Shown here piece by piece: positions 5,209 to 7,772 of a stretch of 7,772 bases of DNA. This DNA comes from Solirubrobacterales bacterium (GTDB taxonomy: Bacteria; Actinomycetota; Thermoleophilia; Solirubrobacterales; Solirubrobacteraceae). Made by a program: the position numbers and the translations under genes. The notes beneath the pieces were generated by a model. That model was not told the origin of the DNA, did not search any database, and worked only from the letters and a program-made list of their open reading frames with translations. Numbering within the stretch: position 1 is the first letter of the stretch; each line of letters begins with the position of its first letter. Where the stretch lies: assembly GCA_003151895.1 (NCBI GenBank), contig PLYX01000054.1, positions 1-7,772 of the forward strand. The letters are read 5' to 3'.

Positions 5209-5859
5209 ATGTCTGATCGTTGGGGTCGTTTGGCGCCGTTGACGGGCGTGCTGTTCGGCGTGCTCGTGGTGGTTGCCGTCTTTACGAACAGCTCAGAAAC
5301 GCCGAAGGCGAGCGCGAGCGCCGCGAAGGTGGCTGCCTACTACGCAGAACATCGCTCAGAAGTCGAGACGTCCGGCATCCTGTTCGCGCTCGCGTTCCTG
5401 GTGCTGGTGCTGTTCGCCGGGGCGCTGCGTTCCTATCTGCGTCGTACAGCCGCGGCCGAGGGACTCGGCGCACTTGTGCTGGCCGGCGCGGTGCTGATGG
5501 CGGCGGGCGCGCTCGGGGGCAGCGGGCTCGAATACGGGCTCGCCCACAACCTGCACGACCTGAGCGACGAAACAGTCAAGACGCTGAACTTCGTAAGCAG
5601 CGAACTGTTCCTGCCGGTCCTCGCCGGAGGGTTCTTGTTCGGCGTTTGCAGCGGCCTTGCGATCCTGCGTGGGGCGGCGCTACCGAAGTGGCTGGGTTGG
5701 GTAGCGATCGTGATCGGGATCGCCGTGCTGGTACCACCGGCAAGTTTCCCCGCGCTGCTCGCATTCGTGATCTGGTCGATCGTCGCAGCCATCCTCATGT
5801 ACCTGAGGAGTGGTGGATCAGTAGGGGCAACCAGCACGTCCGCAGCCGAACCCGCATAA
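5209..5859 (+). CDS. Six-helix integral membrane protein, unknown function
   Basis: This is a 216-aa protein with six predicted membrane helices at about 8-26 (APLTGVLFGVLVVVAVF), 55-77 (SGILFALAFLVLVLFAGAL), 86-106, 132-153, 161-178 and 180-199, with a polar Ala/Ser/Thr tail. Between helices 1 and 2 lies an extracytoplasmic-type segment with a helix (ASAAKVAAYYAEHRSEVETS, 35-54). The A-x-x-VAAYYAEHR pattern is common in actinobacterial hypothetical membrane proteins with a DUF4386-like layout, but the family is not certain. No catalytic motif is visible. The start is set by a strong Shine-Dalgarno sequence. It stands alone on the plus strand and is convergent with the next gene after a 17-bp gap with no clear terminator. 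Confidence 0.85.
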   Translation: MSDRWGRLAPLTGVLFGVLVVVAVFTNSSETPKASASAAKVAAYYAEHRSEVETSGILFALAFLVLVLFAGALRSYLRRTAAAEGLGALVLAGAVLMAAGALGGSGLEYGLAHNLHDLSDETVKTLNFVSSELFLPVLAGGFLFGVCSGLAILRGAALPKWLGWVAIVIGIAVLVPPASFPALLAFVIWSIVAAILMYLRSGGSVGATSTSAAEPA

Positions 5860-5876
5860 CCGAAGGGAGCCATCGC

Positions 5877-6227
5877 TCAGTTGCGGATGCTGGGTGTAGC
5901 AGCTTGGGCTACGCGGCGTCCCAGGTCGCACACCTGCTCGTCGGAGAGGTGGTCGATGGCGAGGCCCGCCTGCTGGAGCTCGAGACGGACATTCACCGTG
6001 GCTAGGACGGTGTCGATCGCCGTCCCCAGTTTGGTCAGCGCGCGGCTGACGAGTGGGTCGTCGAGCGAGGTCGTCCCGTCCTGCGCGGGCTTCAGCAGCC
6101 ACGTCCGGAGCGCCTCTGCCTCGCTCAGGGCGAACTCGAGAGTGAGCGTGGGCTCGTGATCGACGTCGCCGACGCCTTCACTGGTCTGCTCGAGTGCTCG
6201 ATCGGTTGTCAGGTCGGTGGTGCTCAC
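5877..6227 (-). CDS. Hypothetical 116-aa protein
   Basis: The family is not recognised. GTG 6227 is chosen because coherent protein-like sequence begins at VSTTDLTTDRALEQ; upstream in the same frame the sequence turns Pro/Arg-rich and looks non-coding. The visible layout is an acidic N-terminus (DVDHEPTLTLEFALSEAEAL, 21-40), then helix-forming segments with RTWLLKPAQDG (41-51), DDPLVSRALTKLGTAIDTVL (56-75), NVRLELQQAGLAIDHLSDEQ (79-98) and VCDLGRRVAQAATPSIRN. It is soluble, with no signal or membrane segment. There is no clear Shine-Dalgarno sequence; translation may be leaderless or start elsewhere. Convergent with the membrane protein gene. Confidence 0.6.
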   Translation of the reverse strand: MSTTDLTTDRALEQTSEGVGDVDHEPTLTLEFALSEAEALRTWLLKPAQDGTTSLDDPLVSRALTKLGTAIDTVLATVNVRLELQQAGLAIDHLSDEQVCDLGRRVAQAATPSIRN

Positions 6228-6530
6228 GGGAGACAGGCTCGTTTCGGGGATGACTCCCAAGCGCCGGGACGGGCGGGAGCCGGGTGGTCCTTGTATCGAC
6301 GGTGGCAGGGCCATACTTGAGCGGTGTACTTTCAGCGGCGCTTTGCGGGCGCCAAGCGGCGCTGTCAGCGGCGCTTTTCGGGTCGGTGGCGGGACTGGCT
6401 GGTGGCGGCGGGCAGGGAGCGGTATTGGGTGTCGAATCCCGGGCAACGATGGGGAGTTGCCGACCGGATTACGCTCGCTTTCGTAGGCGAATGCGGGAGT
6501 GCGGTCATGGACGCCGCTGGCGACTGGTAG
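6228..6530. other. Stretch without a supportable gene
   Basis: Open frames exist on both strands but none has protein-like composition or a recognised motif, and they contradict each other. The only structure seen is a short GC-rich repeat cluster at 6332-6377. One plus frame through that cluster (FSGALRAPSGAVSGAFRVGG) faintly resembles the F-S-G repeats of secreted actinobacterial proteins, which is too little to call a gene. Confidence 0.5.
6332..6377. repeat. Short direct repeats TCAGCGGCGCTTT
   Basis: The 13-mer TCAGCGGCGCTTT occurs at 6332-6344 and 6365-6377. The core AGCGGCGCT occurs a third time between them (6355-6363). The middle copy is part of GCGCC-AAGC-GGCGC, a small inverted repeat. 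Confidence 0.5.
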
Positions 6531-6839
6531 TCGTCCGTAGGGGGCGCCTACGTCGCAGTCGAGCTCTCGGCCGGGAGCGTCCACACGGCACAGCTCGCAG
6601 CGGGCGCGGCCACTCCCTCGAAGCTCCCGTTCGAGGTCGGCTCGAGCGATGGCGCGATCACCGGCGGCAATGGGAACGGCATCCCGTATCAGGGCTTCCT
6701 CGCTGGCGCGAGCCCGAGACGCCACCGCATCGCGCTTATCGCCACTGCACTGAACTTCGGCACCCCGACACTCGTCAGTGGGCGCCCGAGTCGGTGCCGC
6801 GACAGGGCCCAATCTTCGTCTGAAGTGACGGCGGCGTGA
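6531..6839 (+). pseudogene. Possible 3' remnant of a secreted protein gene
   Basis: The plus frame from just after a TAG (6528-6530) to TGA 6837-6839 has no good start codon, but its first part reads GGAYVAVELSAGSVHTAQLA, then AGAATPSKLPFEVGSSDGAI, then TGGNGNGIPYQGFLAG. The G-S-V-x-T-A-Q-L-A-x-G-A-x-T-P-S-K-L pattern is the short repeat seen in collagen-like and other secreted proteins of actinobacteria, and composition is Gly/Ala/Ser-rich. After about residue 65 it becomes Arg-rich and loses the pattern, which suggests decay or a frameshift. It lies downstream of, and convergent with, the collagen-like gene, and may derive from a related surface protein. Confidence 0.35.
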
Positions 6840-6883
6840 GCAGCAGTCGAGACGCCCATTGCGGTTGTAGCGGAACCGATGGT

Positions 6884-6907
6884 CTCGCCCCCGCCACCGG
6901 AGGCGAG
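6884..6907 (-). terminator. Hairpin terminator candidate after the collagen-like gene
   Basis: On the minus strand CTCGCCTCC-GGTGGC-GGGGGCGAG forms a 9-bp GC-rich stem with one T-G wobble and a 6-nt loop, 17 bases past the TGA at 6924. No T-run follows, which is common for terminators of high-GC actinobacteria. Confidence 0.5.
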
Positions 6908-6923
6908 CGCCGTATGTGGTTGC

Positions 6924-7772
6924 TCAGCCGATTGTGATCGTCTCGCGCTGGTGGCTGTGCCCGCGTGTGAGCGTGAGCGTGTAGCGGCCCTTACCCACGC
7001 GCCGGCGCGGGCTCAGCAGCAGTCGCGTCTGCCTGCCGGAGCGTGTGGCTGTGCCGGTCGCGTAGACGACCCTGCCGCGCGAGAGCACCGCGCTCGTTGC
7101 AACACCGGAGGTGGTGAACTTGACGGGCGAGCTTGTGAGCTTGGTCGTGCACTTCTGCACGGTCTTCTTCTTCTTGCCCTTGCCGGTCGTCACGCTCTTG
7201 CAGGTGACCAACTCGACCTGGCCCGCGGGGCCCTGAGGGCCGGTGGCGCCCTGCGGTCCTTGCGCGCCATTCGCCCCGGCCGCGCCGGCTGCCCCGTTGG
7301 CGCCGTTGGCGCCGTTGGTGCCGTTGGTGCCGGCCGCGCCCGCAGGCCCCGTCGGCCCGGTGTTGGCCGGCTGGATCACGAACTGCGTGAGTAGCGTAGA
7401 GGTGTCAGCGTGGGCGTCGGTGAGCATCCAGGACGCCTGGTAGCGGCCCTGCGCGAGCGGCGTCGGGCTTCCCACGCCCACCCCGGCGGGCAGGTTGGCG
7501 TTGCCGACCGAGGTGCACGAGTTGTCCGGGCACGCCGACGTGTTGCTCAGCGGCGCGTACTGCAGTGCCACGGGGTCGGCGCCGCCCATGCCTACATCCG
7601 CGTAGGCGGTGAACACACCGCCCGCGATCGAGTCGCCGTCACTCGGCACAGTCCTGTGGATCGACGGGACGTTGACCGAAGTCGTGCCGCCGCTGAACTC
7701 GTCGGTCTGGGCGCCCGGGATCGGAAACCCGCCCTCCATGTCCTGGGGGATCGTCATCATCGTGGTCGTGCC
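6924..7772 (-). CDS. Collagen-like secreted/surface protein (partial, 5' end beyond window)
   Basis: The frame is open to the window edge (GTTTMMTIPQDMEGG); the ATG at 7760 is probably internal. The visible 282 residues hold three parts, numbered from that ATG. (1) About 1-132: extracellular, Ser/Thr/Gly-rich beta domain with CPDNSC (77-82, a likely disulfide) and a W-M-L-T-D strand near 111. (2) 135-179: fifteen perfect Gly-X-Y triplets, from GPTGPAGAAGTNG to GPQGPAG, a short collagen helix. (3) 182-278: a C-terminal domain VELVTCKSVTTGKGKKKKT, KCTTKLTSS, then beta-rich RGRVVYATGTATRSGR and a basic GKGRYTLTLTRG tail. C187 and C204 may pair. This three-part plan is typical of Thermoleophilia surface proteins. 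It probably trimerises outside the cell; the ligand is unknown. Confidence 0.85.
   Translation of the reverse strand, partial: GTTTMMTIPQDMEGGFPIPGAQTDEFSGGTTSVNVPSIHRTVPSDGDSIAGGVFTAYADVGMGGADPVALQYAPLSNTSACPDNSCTSVGNANLPAGVGVGSPTPLAQGRYQASWMLTDAHADTSTLLTQFVIQPANTGPTGPAGAAGTNGTNGANGANGAAGAAGANGAQGPQGATGPQGPAGQVELVTCKSVTTGKGKKKKTVQKCTTKLTSSPVKFTTSGVATSAVLSRGRVVYATGTATRSGRQTRLLLSPRRRVGKGRYTLTLTRGHSHQRETITIG
7294..7329. repeat. Four tandem 9-bp units in the collagen region
   Basis: CCGTTGGCG twice, then CCGTTGGTG twice, in perfect tandem. On the coding (minus) strand they encode the G-T-N, G-T-N, G-A-N, G-A-N triplets. Units of 9 bp keep the frame, so copy-number changes would lengthen or shorten the collagen stalk without breaking the gene. 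Confidence 0.8.

Noticed and set aside
6332..6377. A CRISPR-like or iteron array from the TCAGCGGCGCTTT repeats.
   Set aside because: There are only two full copies plus one core at unequal spacing, with no unique spacers and no replication or cas genes nearby.
6228..6812. A 195-residue N-terminal extension of the 116-aa hypothetical protein on the minus strand.
   Set aside because: It is Arg/Pro-rich with no motif, conflicts with a more protein-like frame on the plus strand at 6531-6839, and looks like an open frame due to high GC.

Overview
The window is high-GC DNA with short actinobacterial-style genes, many of them GTG-started. Several families point to the Thermoleophilia/Solirubrobacterales: a collagen-like surface protein whose C-terminal domain opens with a VTCK-type motif, an FG-GAP propeller piece of the IDPFIQQGEKLTGSGE type, and soil-actinobacterial crotonase and GT4 genes. 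The taxonomic call is inference from these families; there is no rRNA or other marker here.

Left part (1-2490, minus strand): two compact toxin-antitoxin (TA) modules flank broken genes. Reading along the minus strand from 2490 down, the order is: (i) a perfect palindromic operator and a strong ribosome binding site; (ii) a 187-aa antitoxin-like protein overlapping a 103-aa RelE/ParE-like toxin by GTGA; (iii) an FG-GAP fragment abruptly joined, out of frame, to a glycosyltransferase family 2 (GT2) fragment, which carries a second frame break near its 3' end; (iv) a DUF433-type antitoxin overlapping a DUF5615 PIN-like toxin, again by GTGA. The toxin runs off the left edge.

Middle (2490-5208): a gap with weak coding traces; a 48-aa plus-strand ORF with a signal-peptide-like N-terminus; an intact GT4 glycosyltransferase (minus) sharing a CTATAG double stop with that ORF; a divergently oriented crotonase-superfamily enzyme (plus) lacking both canonical hydratase glutamates; and a PIN-domain (VapC-like) N-terminal remnant.

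Right part (5209-7772): a six-helix membrane protein of unknown function (plus), a convergent 116-aa hypothetical (minus), about 700 bp with no intact gene but a possible secreted-protein tail remnant (6531-6839), and a secreted collagen-like protein (minus) running off the right edge, followed by a hairpin terminator.

There is no obvious single pathway. The window looks like an accessory region: two apparently complete or near-complete TA modules, at least three truncated genes, and a few intact metabolic or cell-surface genes. The most notable features are the FG-GAP/GT2 junction, the operator-controlled TA module with an unusually long antitoxin, and the atypical crotonase.
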